A stretch of DNA of 64,000 bases from Verrucomicrobiota bacterium (GCA_023450935.1 JAEXGH010000031.1:61321-125320); one strand, 5' to 3'. Positions 51,746 through 61,416 are shown, numbered from the stretch's first letter. A program made the numbers and translations. The notes: generated by a model from the sequence alone, not told the origin.

Positions 51746-53032
51746 CTACTGCATTTTTTCGAGTTTCGGCGATATTAAATGCATAAGCAAAGTAGCCACA
51801 ACGTATGCCGCGGAGGCGAATGCGAAAATTATCGTATAATTATTGTTTGTGGCGTCCAAAATATACCCCACCGACTTCGAAAGCGCGATTGCTCCCACAG
51901 AAGCAAAAGTCGTGCCCAAACCCGTTATTGAAGCCACTATGTTTTTCGGGGCTACATCGCCCACCACGGAATAGAGGTTGGCGGAATACCCCTGATGTGC
52001 CGCGCCCGCAAAGCCCACCAAAATGGCTACAAGCCACGGACTGCTTGTATGCGGCGCAAAAAACACGGGGCACACAAACAGCGCGCAGATAAACAACGCA
52101 GCCTTTCGCGAAAAATTCAACGACCTCCCCGACGCAATCAGTTTCGACGAAATCCAGCCGCCTCCCACGGAGCCGAAACACGCCATCAGATAGATTGTCG
52201 CAAGCAGCGGCATTTGGTCGTGAACCTCGAGGTTAAACTGTCTGTGCAAAAAGCTCGGCATCCAGAAAAGGTAGAACCACCAGATTGGCGAGCTTATGAA
52301 CATACCCACGGCGAAAGCCCTGACTTGATTGTATTTCAGAAGCGAAATCCACGGAATTTTCTTCTGGGGCACGCCGTCGCCCGCTGGATCTTTTGCAATG
52401 TAGTCGCGCTCCTGTGGCGACGTGAATTTTGATTTTTCCGGCGTTGAATAAAGCGCAAGCCAGAACAGAATCCAAACCATTCCCAGAACGCCGAGCGTCA
52501 CGAACGAAAGCCTCCACCCCAAAAGCGACGCAATAAGCGGAACGATTATCGGGGCAACAATCGCCCCGACGTTGCTGCCGGAATTGAAAATGCCCGTTGC
52601 AAGCGCAACCTCCTTTCGCGGAAACCACGTCGAAACCGAGCGTATGGCGGCGGGAAAATTTCCGCCCTCAAAAATGCCGAGGGCTATTCGCGCAAGCATA
52701 AAGCCCACTGTGCTTGTTATCGTCAAACCCCACAGGTCGAATTCGTAGACGAACGCGTGCGCGGCGGTCGCCAAGCTCCAGAAGAAGGCGACAACAATCA
52801 TTCCCCTGTGGACGCCGATTTTGTCGATGAACATACCCATCAAAATCGAACCCACCGCGTAGGCTACTTGGAACGTTGCCACAATGTTGGAATAGTCAAC
52901 CTCCGTCCAGTTAAACTCGCGTTCGAGCATCGGTTTTAGCAGACCTATTATCTGCCTGTCCATATAGTTGATTGCCGTTATAGCAAACAGCAACGCGCAA
53001 ATAATCCACCTGAAATTTCCCATTTTTTTCAT
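51746..53032 (-). CDS. MFS transporter, hexuronate (ExuT)-like
   Basis: 428 residues, 12 membrane helices. INYMDRQIIGLLKPMLEREFNWTE in the first loop, the GFMLARIALGIFEGGNFPAAIRSV segment and WFPRKEVALATGIFNSGSNVGAI match the anion:cation symporter branch with ExuT. It lies four bases after uxaC, in the same direction, so uptake of glucuronate or galacturonate is likely. The ATG at 53032 is chosen; an upstream start would overlap uxaC. Confidence 0.88.
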   Translation of the reverse strand: MKKMGNFRWIICALLFAITAINYMDRQIIGLLKPMLEREFNWTEVDYSNIVATFQVAYAVGSILMGMFIDKIGVHRGMIVVAFFWSLATAAHAFVYEFDLWGLTITSTVGFMLARIALGIFEGGNFPAAIRSVSTWFPRKEVALATGIFNSGSNVGAIVAPIIVPLIASLLGWRLSFVTLGVLGMVWILFWLALYSTPEKSKFTSPQERDYIAKDPAGDGVPQKKIPWISLLKYNQVRAFAVGMFISSPIWWFYLFWMPSFLHRQFNLEVHDQMPLLATIYLMACFGSVGGGWISSKLIASGRSLNFSRKAALFICALFVCPVFFAPHTSSPWLVAILVGFAGAAHQGYSANLYSVVGDVAPKNIVASITGLGTTFASVGAIALSKSVGYILDATNNNYTIIFAFASAAYVVATLLMHLISPKLEKMQ

Positions 53033-53036
53033 AAAT

Positions 53037-54440
53037 TTAGAATTTGAAATATTTTTTTGCGTTATTATACGAAACGTCGGCGACAAGCGCGCCGGCAAGC
53101 GCGATGTCGTCGGGAATTTCGCCCTCCAGCATTTCAGTTCCCACTACGTTGCACAAAATTCTGCGGAAGTATTCATGGCGCGGATACGACAAAAACGAGC
53201 GCGAATCGGTCACCATTCCCACGAAGTTCGACAGCAGCGAAAGCTGCGAAAGCGAGTCGAGCTGCTTTTTTATGCCGTCGCTCTGGTCGAGAAACCACCA
53301 ACCCGAACCGAGCTGCATTTTACCCGCGCAGGTGTCGTCCTGAAAATTGCCGAGCATTGTAGCGAGCATCTCGTTGTCCTTCGGGTGAAGGTTGTAAAGA
53401 ATTGTCCGCCCCAGTTCCCCGCGACGTTCGAGCGCGTCGAGATGTTTTGCAAGCGCGGCGGCGAAGTTGAATTCGCCGATTGAGTCGAAACCCGTATCGG
53501 GCCCGAGCTTTTCGAACATGGCGGAGTTTGCGTTGCGCAGCGCGCCTATGTGCAGCTGGCGCGTCCAGCCCGCGCGGGCGTCCATTGCGCCGCATTCGAG
53601 CATAACCGCCGAGCGGAATTTTGCCGTCTCCTCCGCCGAGGGGATTTTCCCCGCCATAACGCTTTTGAAAACGGCGTCAAGCTCAGACTCGGCCGCGGGC
53701 GCGTAAAACACTGTTTCCACGCCGTTGTCGGAAAGGCGGCAGCCGGCTTTGTCGAAAAAGTCGTGCCTCTGTTGGAGGGCGTTAATCAGGTCGGCGAAGG
53801 ACGAAATTTCAATGCCCGAAGACTCCGCCAGCGTTTCGACATATTCGCGGAATTTCTGCGGATTCTCAACCGCGTGCGCCTTGTCGGGACGGAATGTCGG
53901 CAGGACTTGGACGGGGAAGTTTTCCGCTTTGAGTTTGATGTGCGCGGAGAGGTCGGAAACGGGGTCGTCTGTCGTGCATACAACCTCGACACGGCTGTTT
54001 AACATGCACGCGCGCGCGGTAAGCCCGCCCGCGAGAACCGCGTTTGCGCGCTCCCAAACTTCGTCGGCGGTTTCGGGCGAAAGCAGAATGTCGTCGATGC
54101 CGAAAAACCTCGCCATTTCCAAGTGCGTCCAGTGGTAAATGGGGTTGCGCAAAAGCCGCGGCATTGTCGCGGCGAAGGCGTCGAATTTTTGGCGGTCTGT
54201 CGTTTCCGTGCCGGTGCAGAATTTTTCGGGAACGCCGTTTGAGCGCATTGCGCGCCACTTGTAGTGGTCGCCGCCCAGCCATACTTGGGCTACGTTGTCC
54301 CACTTGCGGTCGCCCAGAATTTCGTCGGGCAAAAGGTGGCAGTGGAAGTCGATAATCGGCATATTTTTGGCATAGCCGTCAAAGAGCTTCTGCGAGTATT
54401 CGTTTTTTAACAGGAATTTTTCCGATATAAACTTTCTCAT
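53037..54440 (-). CDS. uxaC: Glucuronate/galacturonate isomerase
   Basis: 467 residues, the family length. Isomerises D-glucuronate to D-fructuronate or galacturonate to tagaturonate, the first step of hexuronate breakdown. DFHCHLLPDEILGDRKWDN carries the HxH metal motif; GGDHYKWRAMRSNGV and the YNLHPKDNEMLATM block follow. It is the first gene of the pair with the transporter. No uxaB, uxuA or kdgK is in the window, so the rest of the route must be elsewhere. Confidence 0.97.
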   Translation of the reverse strand: MRKFISEKFLLKNEYSQKLFDGYAKNMPIIDFHCHLLPDEILGDRKWDNVAQVWLGGDHYKWRAMRSNGVPEKFCTGTETTDRQKFDAFAATMPRLLRNPIYHWTHLEMARFFGIDDILLSPETADEVWERANAVLAGGLTARACMLNSRVEVVCTTDDPVSDLSAHIKLKAENFPVQVLPTFRPDKAHAVENPQKFREYVETLAESSGIEISSFADLINALQQRHDFFDKAGCRLSDNGVETVFYAPAAESELDAVFKSVMAGKIPSAEETAKFRSAVMLECGAMDARAGWTRQLHIGALRNANSAMFEKLGPDTGFDSIGEFNFAAALAKHLDALERRGELGRTILYNLHPKDNEMLATMLGNFQDDTCAGKMQLGSGWWFLDQSDGIKKQLDSLSQLSLLSNFVGMVTDSRSFLSYPRHEYFRRILCNVVGTEMLEGEIPDDIALAGALVADVSYNNAKKYFKF

Positions 54441-54602
54441 ATTTGCGTTCGTGTTTTATCTGTTCTGGATAGAAGCATTGCGCCCGAAAAACGCGGAGTC
54501 AAGAAAAATCAATAGCATTGTTTGGCATTGCATTTTCAGGCATTGGCAAACGGAACGACAGGGTGGGAACGAACGCCCTTTTCCAAGCAGACGGAACGCC
54601 CG

Positions 54603-55925
54603 CTACTTTTCTACGGCTTCGAAGAGTCGGCGGCGCTTTATATAATAGACGTCGGCGGCTGCAACAACAAGCCAATACCACGCATCGAGCGTCCAAGTTG
54701 CGCCGAAACTGCGCAACACGTATACCGTGAACAAAATTCCTCCGAAATACAAAAACAGCGACGAAAACTCTATCACAAACGTTGCCCGCGTTTTTTCAAA
54801 CCCCAGCATAACGTTGCTAAGCGTTATTGCCGGAATTGAAAACGGAACGGTAAAAAGCGCGCAGTAAAATGGGAAATGCGCTCCCTCAAGGATTTCCCCG
54901 GAGTCGGTATACAGGAGCAGAAACACATCGGGCAAAAGCGCGACAACAGCCAATGCGGGAAGCGTAAGCGCGTATTCCAGCCCGATTATGCGCGCGCACA
55001 CCTTAGGGACTTCGCCCTGCCTTCCCTCTCCCGCGAGGTTGCCGGCCACTGTGTTCATCGTGGCCCCAAAAGCATACATCGGCATATACAGAAACATCAG
55101 TATGCTCTTGAAAATGTTCGACTGCGCCAATTCGTGCCTGCCGAATTTTTCGAAATAGGCGAACAGCAAAAGCCACATTCCCACATACACAAACTGCTGC
55201 GCCATTGTCCATACCGACAGCGAAAATATTTTACGCGCCGTTTCCGCCGACGCGCACGAAAACTTCAGCCCGAATTTCCGAGAATAACCGCCGCAATACG
55301 TCCACGCAACAAACAACCCCAGAGCCGCAAACTCCGAAAGCGTGGACGCCAACGCAGCCCCCTCAATCTGCATTTCGGGGAATCCCCATTTCCCGAAAAT
55401 AAGCGCGTAGTTGAGCACGCCGTTTAGCGCGCCCATAGTCAAAGACGAATACGCCAATACGCGCGTGTCGGCAATCCCGACATAGAACGCCCTGAAGGCC
55501 ACGACGCAGAAAATCGGAATAAATCCTATTTGCCGCCATTTCATATAGCGTAAAACATCGTTCAGCACATCGGGTTCCGAAACCATTTTCGAGAAAATCG
55601 CCTCCCCGAAAAACGCGCTTGCAGCAAGCGAAGCAAACGCCATAACGACAAGCACGCCAAGGGCGGTAGTCCAGACGCCGCCGATTTTCGAATACTCGCG
55701 CGCGCCGTTTGCGTGCGAAATCATAATCTGCGCGCCGACCGAAAACCCGAAGCCCACAATGAACACGCTGACGTAGAAAAGCCCCGCAATTGCCGCCGCC
55801 GCAAGCTGCGATTCGTTCACGCGCCCCAAAAAGGCGGTGTCCATAAACGCGATTATGTTTTCAATCAAAAGAAACGAGAAAATCGGAAGCGATGTTTTCC
55901 ACAAAGATTTGCAAGAAATATCCAT
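54603..55925 (-). CDS. MATE-family efflux transporter (DinF-like)
   Basis: 440 residues, 12 membrane helices in two related halves. SLPIFSFLLIENIIAFMDTAFLGRV at the start and GAQIMISHANGARE fit the MATE fold, which exports organic cations by sodium or proton antiport. The ATG directly follows the seven-T run of a terminator-like hairpin at 55926-55949, with no SD. The N-terminal homology makes this start probable. The upstream 182-residue membrane gene ends 29 bases before. Confidence 0.9.
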   Translation of the reverse strand: MDISCKSLWKTSLPIFSFLLIENIIAFMDTAFLGRVNESQLAAAAIAGLFYVSVFIVGFGFSVGAQIMISHANGAREYSKIGGVWTTALGVLVVMAFASLAASAFFGEAIFSKMVSEPDVLNDVLRYMKWRQIGFIPIFCVVAFRAFYVGIADTRVLAYSSLTMGALNGVLNYALIFGKWGFPEMQIEGAALASTLSEFAALGLFVAWTYCGGYSRKFGLKFSCASAETARKIFSLSVWTMAQQFVYVGMWLLLFAYFEKFGRHELAQSNIFKSILMFLYMPMYAFGATMNTVAGNLAGEGRQGEVPKVCARIIGLEYALTLPALAVVALLPDVFLLLYTDSGEILEGAHFPFYCALFTVPFSIPAITLSNVMLGFEKTRATFVIEFSSLFLYFGGILFTVYVLRSFGATWTLDAWYWLVVAAADVYYIKRRRLFEAVEK

Positions 55926-55949
55926 AAAAAAAGCCCGCCCCCGCGGCGG
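55926..55949 (-). terminator. Intrinsic terminator whose U-run abuts the MATE start codon
   Basis: On the minus strand, CCGCC pairs with GGCGG around GCGGG, then GC, seven T and the ATG. It follows the stop of the upstream membrane gene by five bases. This is the same geometry as at uvrD. Confidence 0.75.
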
Positions 55950-55954
55950 AAATG

Positions 55955-56503
55955 CTACAGTTTAATCAGGTATTTAGACAACTGTTTGCGCTGTTCCGGC
56001 GAATACGTGTATATTTTCATTGTGGCGGTTACAAGCCATACAAAACCGATAAACGCGTTGAACCCCAAAATTACCCAGCGTTCAGTGTCGGTAATCTTTA
56101 TGTCTGAAACGGTATTGATTACGAGAATGTGCGCGGAGGCGAGCATTATGGTAAACACAAGCGCAAGCCCCAGCCCCAAGTCGAAAAATCCGACTTTTGC
56201 TACGAGCTGGTTAAAGCGGCGCGGCTTGATGTGGTCGCCGAAGTAGTGCAGATACGCAAAGGGCCCCACAATTACGACGTCCACAAGGAACAACGCCGCG
56301 GAAATCATAATCCTGTAATTGTCCACTATTGCGCGTTTTTTGTCGGCGTCGTATTCGGGGAACTGAATCGACACAAGCTTGAGCTCCTCTGTGGAAATCA
56401 GGTTGAAATAGACAATCGTGAGCACCGACACCACGAAAAACACGCGGAAAATCGTTGAAGAAAATCCGCTGCCGTGTTCGTCAAACTTCAGTTTCGATGC
56501 CAT
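55955..56503 (-). CDS. Four-helix membrane protein, unknown function
   Basis: 182 residues. Hydrophobic segments at about 18-38, 72-95, 113-140 and 148-165. I do not recognise a family. A charged loop between helices one and two holds FPEYDADKKR. The ATG at 56503 (MASKLKF) is chosen because longer starts overlap the upstream gene region and lack hydrophobic or charged pattern. It ends just before the terminator that abuts the MATE gene. Confidence 0.72.
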   Translation of the reverse strand: MASKLKFDEHGSGFSSTIFRVFFVVSVLTIVYFNLISTEELKLVSIQFPEYDADKKRAIVDNYRIMISAALFLVDVVIVGPFAYLHYFGDHIKPRRFNQLVAKVGFFDLGLGLALVFTIMLASAHILVINTVSDIKITDTERWVILGFNAFIGFVWLVTATMKIYTYSPEQRKQLSKYLIKL

Positions 56504-56552
56504 TTGCGCTGATTGTCCGAACCATTGAACACCCAAAAACGGACAAGGCAAG

Positions 56553-57227
56553 TTATTTTTTGGAAAGCCCGCGCGCAAGAGCGCGTCGGATTTCTGGGGA
56601 AAGGTCGGGCATTTTGGCAAGCCAAGCGTAGACTTCGGCCTTCGTCTTTCCCGTAAGAATCGGCTTCTGTCGCGCCAATCGGTCGAGCGCGTCAACCACT
56701 TTCGAGGCGGCATAGCCTATCGTTTCAGTCGCCGCCCGAACGGAATCCGAACCGCAAACGCCTTTTCGCGCCCGAGTCCCTCCGCCGCCGTGCAGGCAGC
56801 GCGCGTATATTTCGCCCGAATTTAGAATAACGTTGACGCAGCGCGGATAATACGCCGCCATCAAATTCCACGCAAAACTCTCGGGCGCGCCCAGACCGTC
56901 GCCGCCCGCGCGGAAGTCGGAACGCAGGACAACCGAGGGAATGTCGGCGAATTTCGCGAACATGAATTCGACCACAGTTCCGCTGTCGAGCTCCGCGCCG
57001 TCGAAATTGAATACGGCGAAATCGGACAAAAGCAGATTGAGAATGTCGGTGTCGCGGATACTTTTGGGCGAAACGCCCGATTGCTGGAAATCTTGGGGTG
57101 TAAGGCAGTTGTATTTCCCGCCGGAAAACAGCTCTATTGCCTGCTTCATTGCCGCGTTTCCCGCAAGGTGCTTGATGTCGAAAAGCTCGCCCGCAAAGTA
57201 TACCGAATAACTTTTAGTTTTTGCCAT
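56553..57227 (-). CDS. Nucleoside 2-deoxyribosyltransferase-like protein
   Basis: 224 residues. YFAGELFDIKHLAGN at the N-terminus and DFAVFNFDGAELDSGTVVEFMFA with the likely catalytic Glu near residue 87 match the nucleoside deoxyribosyltransferase fold, which swaps bases on deoxyribose. The C-terminal about 70 residues are not typical. Activity is a family inference. It is divergent from htpG and 49 bases upstream of the four-helix membrane protein gene. Confidence 0.78.
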   Translation of the reverse strand: MAKTKSYSVYFAGELFDIKHLAGNAAMKQAIELFSGGKYNCLTPQDFQQSGVSPKSIRDTDILNLLLSDFAVFNFDGAELDSGTVVEFMFAKFADIPSVVLRSDFRAGGDGLGAPESFAWNLMAAYYPRCVNVILNSGEIYARCLHGGGGTRARKGVCGSDSVRAATETIGYAASKVVDALDRLARQKPILTGKTKAEVYAWLAKMPDLSPEIRRALARGLSKK

Positions 57228-57234
57228 TTAGTAA

Positions 57235-57264
57235 TTGCAATATTTAAAAAACGCCGTGTAAAAT
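57235..57264 (+). promoter_or_regulatory. Probable promoter of htpG
   Basis: TTGCAA (4 of 6) and TAAAAT (5 of 6) separated by 18 bases, 73 bases before the ATG. No CIRCE inverted repeat is visible. Confidence 0.5.
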
Positions 57265-57337
57265 AAAAAAATAAAAAAAATTGCCGACACGCGCGCATTT
57301 CGGGTGTCGAAATACAGAACAATATTCGGAGAAATTT

Positions 57338-59146
57338 ATGGAATACAAATTCAAAGCTGAAGTAAAACAGATATTGGACATCGTTATAAACTCGCTTTAT
57401 ACCGACAAAATCATATTCATAAGGGAACTTGTCTCCAACGCGTCGGACGCGTCGGAAAAGGAGAGGTTCGCCGCGCTCTCAAAGGGCGCGCAGGCGCCGA
57501 ATCTGGAGATAAAAATATCGGCGGACGAAAAGGCGAAGACGTTCTCCGTGGAAGACTACGGTATAGGCATGACGCGCGAAGAGCTTGTGGAAAACCTCGG
57601 CACGATAGCGCATTCCGGCTCGAAGGCGTTTTTGGACGCGCTCAAGGAGAACAAGGGCGGACTTGACGACAGCCTCATCGGACAGTTCGGAGTTGGCTTT
57701 TACAGCGTATTTATGGTTGCCGACAAGGTTGATGTCTACACGAAGTCGGAAAACGGCGAGGGTCTGCACTGGAGCTGCGACGGTTCGGAAAACTTCACGA
57801 TTGAACCTTTCGACAAGCCCGAACGCGGCACGAAAATTGTGGCGTCGCTCAAGGACGAATACAGGCAATACGCCGAAAAATTCGAGATAGAACAGTATCT
57901 GAAAAACTACGCCTCGTTCATAGAATTCCCCATTTCAATCAACGGCGAAAAGTTCGAGACCCAGCAGGCAATTTGGCTCAAGCCGAAATCGGAGGTTACA
58001 AAAGAGCAATACGAAAGCTTCTACAAGTTCATAGACTACGCCTTCGAACCGCCCTTTGACTACCTCCACTTCCAAGCCGACGCCCCGCTTGAAATGAACG
58101 CGCTAATCTATATTCCCGCGCGCAACAACGAAATTTTGGGCATGGCGCAGCAGGAAAACCAAGTTGCGCTCTACTGCAAGAAAATCCTCATCGACAAAAA
58201 TCCGAAAAACCTCCTGCCCGAATGGATGCGGTTTGTCCGCGGCGTAATAGACAGCTCCGACATTCCGCTTAATATCTCGCGCGAAAGCATGCAAAACAGC
58301 GGGCTTACCAAGAAAATCGGCAATGTCGTGGTAAAGCGTTTCGTAAAACATCTGACCGAAATGCTCAAAAAAGACCCGAAAAAATACGACGAATTCTTCA
58401 AGAAGTTCGGGCGGTTCGTCAAAGAGGGGGCGGTTTCTGACAATAAGGACCTGCAGAAGCTTTTCCGCTTCGAATCGAGCCTGTTCGACAACGGCGAATT
58501 CGTAAGCTTAGACGACTACATCGGCAGAATGAAGGACTCGCAAAAGGAAATATACTTCGCCTACGCCGCCTCGCGCGACGCCGTAAATTCCTCGCCCTAC
58601 ATCGAGGCGTTCAAGGCGCGCGGAATAGAAGTGCTTTACCTGTTCGACCCAGTCGATTTGTTCGCAATGAACAACCTGCGCGAATACGAAGGCAAACCCT
58701 TCAAAAGCATCGACAGCGCGGACATAAAACTCGACGAAATCCCTGAAAAAGCCGACGAGTCCCCCATGACGGCAGAGCAAATCGACGCCCTCAAAGACTG
58801 GATTAAACAGACGCTCGGCGATAGGGTAAAGGAAGTCGCCACAAGCGGCAGGCTCATCGACAGCCCCGCCGCAGTCCTCAACGACGACCCCATCACTCCG
58901 CAAATGCGCGCAATGATGAGGGCAATGAACCCCGACGCGCCCCTGCCAAAACCCGTTGTAAAGTTCGAAATCAACCCGAAAAATCCCGTCGTCAAAAACC
59001 TCAACGTCCTGCGCGAAAATTCGAAAGACCTAGCGGAACTTGTGCTCAGACAGGTTTTCGACAACGCAATGCTCTGCGCGGGGCTGCTTGAAAGCACGTC
59101 GGATATGTCGAAAAGGCTCAACGACATTCTCGCCCACGTAAAATAG
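57338..59146 (+). CDS. htpG: Molecular chaperone HtpG (Hsp90)
   Basis: 602 residues. Cytoplasmic ATP-dependent chaperone. The GHKL ATPase domain has ELVSNASDAS, EDYGIGMT, GTIAHSGSKAF and GQFGVGFYSVFMV. The middle domain has GVIDSSDIPLNISRES, and the C-terminal dimerisation region follows. GGAG lies 10 bases before the ATG at 57338. It is a single-gene unit with its own terminator. Confidence 0.97.
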   Translation: MEYKFKAEVKQILDIVINSLYTDKIIFIRELVSNASDASEKERFAALSKGAQAPNLEIKISADEKAKTFSVEDYGIGMTREELVENLGTIAHSGSKAFLDALKENKGGLDDSLIGQFGVGFYSVFMVADKVDVYTKSENGEGLHWSCDGSENFTIEPFDKPERGTKIVASLKDEYRQYAEKFEIEQYLKNYASFIEFPISINGEKFETQQAIWLKPKSEVTKEQYESFYKFIDYAFEPPFDYLHFQADAPLEMNALIYIPARNNEILGMAQQENQVALYCKKILIDKNPKNLLPEWMRFVRGVIDSSDIPLNISRESMQNSGLTKKIGNVVVKRFVKHLTEMLKKDPKKYDEFFKKFGRFVKEGAVSDNKDLQKLFRFESSLFDNGEFVSLDDYIGRMKDSQKEIYFAYAASRDAVNSSPYIEAFKARGIEVLYLFDPVDLFAMNNLREYEGKPFKSIDSADIKLDEIPEKADESPMTAEQIDALKDWIKQTLGDRVKEVATSGRLIDSPAAVLNDDPITPQMRAMMRAMNPDAPLPKPVVKFEINPKNPVVKNLNVLRENSKDLAELVLRQVFDNAMLCAGLLESTSDMSKRLNDILAHVK

Positions 59147-59204
59147 CGCGCATGCGACGGCGCGGATTTTTCCCGCCGCAGGCGTTTTTTAACCCGGCAT
59201 CACG

Positions 59205-59236
59205 CGCCGCCCCGAAAACGGGCGGCGTTGTTTTTT
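59205..59236 (+). terminator. Rho-independent terminator after htpG
   Basis: CGCCGCCC pairs with GGGCGGCG around a short loop, followed by TTGTTTTTT. Confidence 0.92.
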
Positions 59237-59297
59237 AAGGGGGGCGAAAAATATTGCTCGCCAACAGCCCGCCCTTCTGTATTGTAGGGAGAAAATT

Positions 59298-60023
59298 ATG
59301 AATGTCATAGCGTTATATTTTGCGAAGAAAAACCCGCTCGGGTGCGTTGTGTCGGCAGTGCTTTCGCTCGCATTGGCGGCGGCGGTGCTTGCGGGGTTTC
59401 TGAAATTTCCGTATACGCTCAGAAGCTCGGCGGAAATCGTCTCATCAATCTCGGAAATGTCGGGGAACGAACCCTCCGTGGGAAAATTCACGGCGGGATT
59501 GTTCGACGGAAACTTCACAATGCTCGACGTCAAAATTTACAACCAAACGCGCTTTAAAAACGGTATTGATGGCCTGAAATCAAACGTCGAAAAACACGTT
59601 ATGTTCGGTATCCGCCGCCTTAAAATGAAGTTGCAGCCCGTAGACCTGATGCTTGGAAGAATTGTCGTTTCGGAACTCGATATGGAGTTCGACGAAGTGA
59701 ATGTCGTGCGCGCTTCGGCGTCGGAAATAAACATCGTAAACTTCATGGAGAATGTTGCCCGTAATGTCAGCATAGCTCCCGAGGGATTGAAAAAACTGCG
59801 TATCGCCTTCGTAAAGAACCCCGACAAACGCGCAAACGTGACATACGGAGATTTGTCGTCGCCGATTGACACGATAAAAATCGCGGAAACAACGCAGTTC
59901 GTATTCGAGCGCGACAATATCGCGGACATCGAAAAAACGACGGAAGAATTCGCCGAAGAGCTCTCCGACGCAAAACTCCAATTTTTGGCGCGCGCAACGC
60001 GCCAGTATTTCCAAAGAAGATGA
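59298..60023 (+). CDS. Membrane-anchored protein, possibly AsmA-like, unknown function
   Basis: 241 residues with one N-terminal membrane anchor at about 15-37 and the rest outside, beta-rich. Segments KLQPVDLMLGRIVVSELDMEF and the FGIRRLKMKL stretch resemble the repeats of AsmA/DUF748-like envelope proteins, but the match is loose and I would not assign it. AGGGAG upstream of the ATG is good. Its stop overlaps purN by four bases (ATGA). Confidence 0.68.
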   Translation: MNVIALYFAKKNPLGCVVSAVLSLALAAAVLAGFLKFPYTLRSSAEIVSSISEMSGNEPSVGKFTAGLFDGNFTMLDVKIYNQTRFKNGIDGLKSNVEKHVMFGIRRLKMKLQPVDLMLGRIVVSELDMEFDEVNVVRASASEINIVNFMENVARNVSIAPEGLKKLRIAFVKNPDKRANVTYGDLSSPIDTIKIAETTQFVFERDNIADIEKTTEEFAEELSDAKLQFLARATRQYFQRR

Positions 60024-60583
60024 GAATGACGATTTTTGCAAGCGGGCGCGGCTCGAATGCCGAAGCCGTATTGGAGGCTGTGAAAAACGGGACTTTGAAG
60101 AACGTGGAAGTTGCGGCTTTGGTGAGCGACAACCCCGATGCACGCGCCCTTGAAGTGGCAAAAAAATACGGCGTAAAGGCAGTTTTCATAGATCCAAAAC
60201 GCAAGGGTGCAAGGTTCTCGGAAGAGGGCGAGCGCGACTACGCCGAATTCGTCGAAAAACTTTCGCCCGACCTCATTTTCCTGTTGGGATTTATGCGGAT
60301 TTTGCCGCAAAAATTTCTGGAGGGGTTCAAGGGGAAAATCCTCAATCTACACCCGAGCCTGCTGCCCGCCTACAAGGGGCTCTCCCCCATAAAACGCGCC
60401 TTAGAAGCGGGCGAAAAGCGCACGGGCTGCACCGTGCATTATGTCACCGCGGAACTTGACGGCGGCGAAACGATAGCGCAGAAAACCGTGGAAATACTGC
60501 CTTCCGACACGCTTGAAACGCTCGAGGAAAAAATCCACGCCGCGGAGCATAAACTCGTGGTAGAGGTGCTTGCGCAAATATGA
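60020..60583 (+). CDS. purN: Phosphoribosylglycinamide formyltransferase
   Basis: 187 residues, formyl-tetrahydrofolate-dependent GAR transformylase of purine synthesis. FASGRGSNAEAV at the start, FMRILPQKFLEGF with LNLHPSLLPAYKG, and the HYVTAELDGGETIAQ block with the catalytic His/Asp are all present. Both ends overlap neighbours by four bases, so it is translationally coupled on both sides. Confidence 0.96.
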   Translation: MRMTIFASGRGSNAEAVLEAVKNGTLKNVEVAALVSDNPDARALEVAKKYGVKAVFIDPKRKGARFSEEGERDYAEFVEKLSPDLIFLLGFMRILPQKFLEGFKGKILNLHPSLLPAYKGLSPIKRALEAGEKRTGCTVHYVTAELDGGETIAQKTVEILPSDTLETLEEKIHAAEHKLVVEVLAQI

Positions 60584-61416
60584 GATTCGGCAAATACAGA
60601 GGACGCGGGCTGAGCAAATTCGCAACCGAACATTCGGCCGATTTCTACGCCGAAATATCCGATGCCCGCGACATTCCCGACGCGTTTGCCGAAGCCGAAA
60701 AGCTCGGGCTGAAAATTGCCGTGCTCGGAGGCGGTTCAAACGTATTCTTCAAACGCCGCAAAATAGGGAGCGCAGTCTTAAAAAACGCCCTGCCCCCTAC
60801 GATTACGCAGATTGGCGGCGATTTATTCGAGGTTTCGTCGTCGGTGGAAATGGCGAAGCTGCTGCAGTTCTGCCTTAAAAATTCGCGCGAAAGCTGCTAC
60901 TATCTGGCCTCCGCTCCATGCCAAGTAGGCGGAGCGATTGCCATGAACGCGGGCGGCGGCGAAAAAACCGCCAACTATATTTCGGATTTCGTTGTCTCCG
61001 TAAAGTTTTTCGACGGCAAAAACGTGACTGAAAAACCGCAAGACGAACTTGGATTCGGGCATAGAACAAGCGCGTTTTCGGACAGACGCTGCTTCATAAT
61101 CTCCGCCGTATTCCGTTTCCCCGAAAAAACATACGCCGAAAACCCGATTGCAGCGCGCATAAATTGGGCGAAACAAAATCAGGATTTAAGCGCGCCCAAC
61201 TGCGGCTCTTTGTGCAACCGCTACGACGCTAAAATTCTGGGATTTGCGCGCGCGCTTTTTGCGTTCTGCCCCGCGCGGCTTAGCCCGAAAAAGCTCAACT
61301 GGGCACAAAACAGGTCGAAAAATCCAGTGTGGCTGCGGTTGTTGTTTTTTGTAATCCGCGCGCTGCACAAAGCCCTCGGCAAGGAACTGAAATTCGAAAT
61401 CAAAATGTTCGAATAA
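60580..61416 (+). CDS. murB: MurB-family UDP-N-acetylenolpyruvoylglucosamine reductase (short)
   Basis: 278 residues, shorter than common MurB (300-345). The FAD motif LGGGSNVFF, APCQVGGAIAMNAGGG (usual IPGTVGGA) and GFGHRTSAF match the fold. The catalytic Ser segment, normally GSFFKNP, reads CGSLCNRY, and the C-terminal region with ELKFEIKMF is compressed. MurB reduces the enolpyruvyl group to make UDP-MurNAc. Whether this variant is active needs testing; no second murB is visible in the window. Confidence 0.82.
   Translation: MRFGKYRGRGLSKFATEHSADFYAEISDARDIPDAFAEAEKLGLKIAVLGGGSNVFFKRRKIGSAVLKNALPPTITQIGGDLFEVSSSVEMAKLLQFCLKNSRESCYYLASAPCQVGGAIAMNAGGGEKTANYISDFVVSVKFFDGKNVTEKPQDELGFGHRTSAFSDRRCFIISAVFRFPEKTYAENPIAARINWAKQNQDLSAPNCGSLCNRYDAKILGFARALFAFCPARLSPKKLNWAQNRSKNPVWLRLLFFVIRALHKALGKELKFEIKMFE

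Noticed and set aside
54441..54602. Hidden gene or RNA between uxaC and the MATE gene
   Set aside because: Only short, codon-poor frames; no tRNA-like fold or terminator seen.
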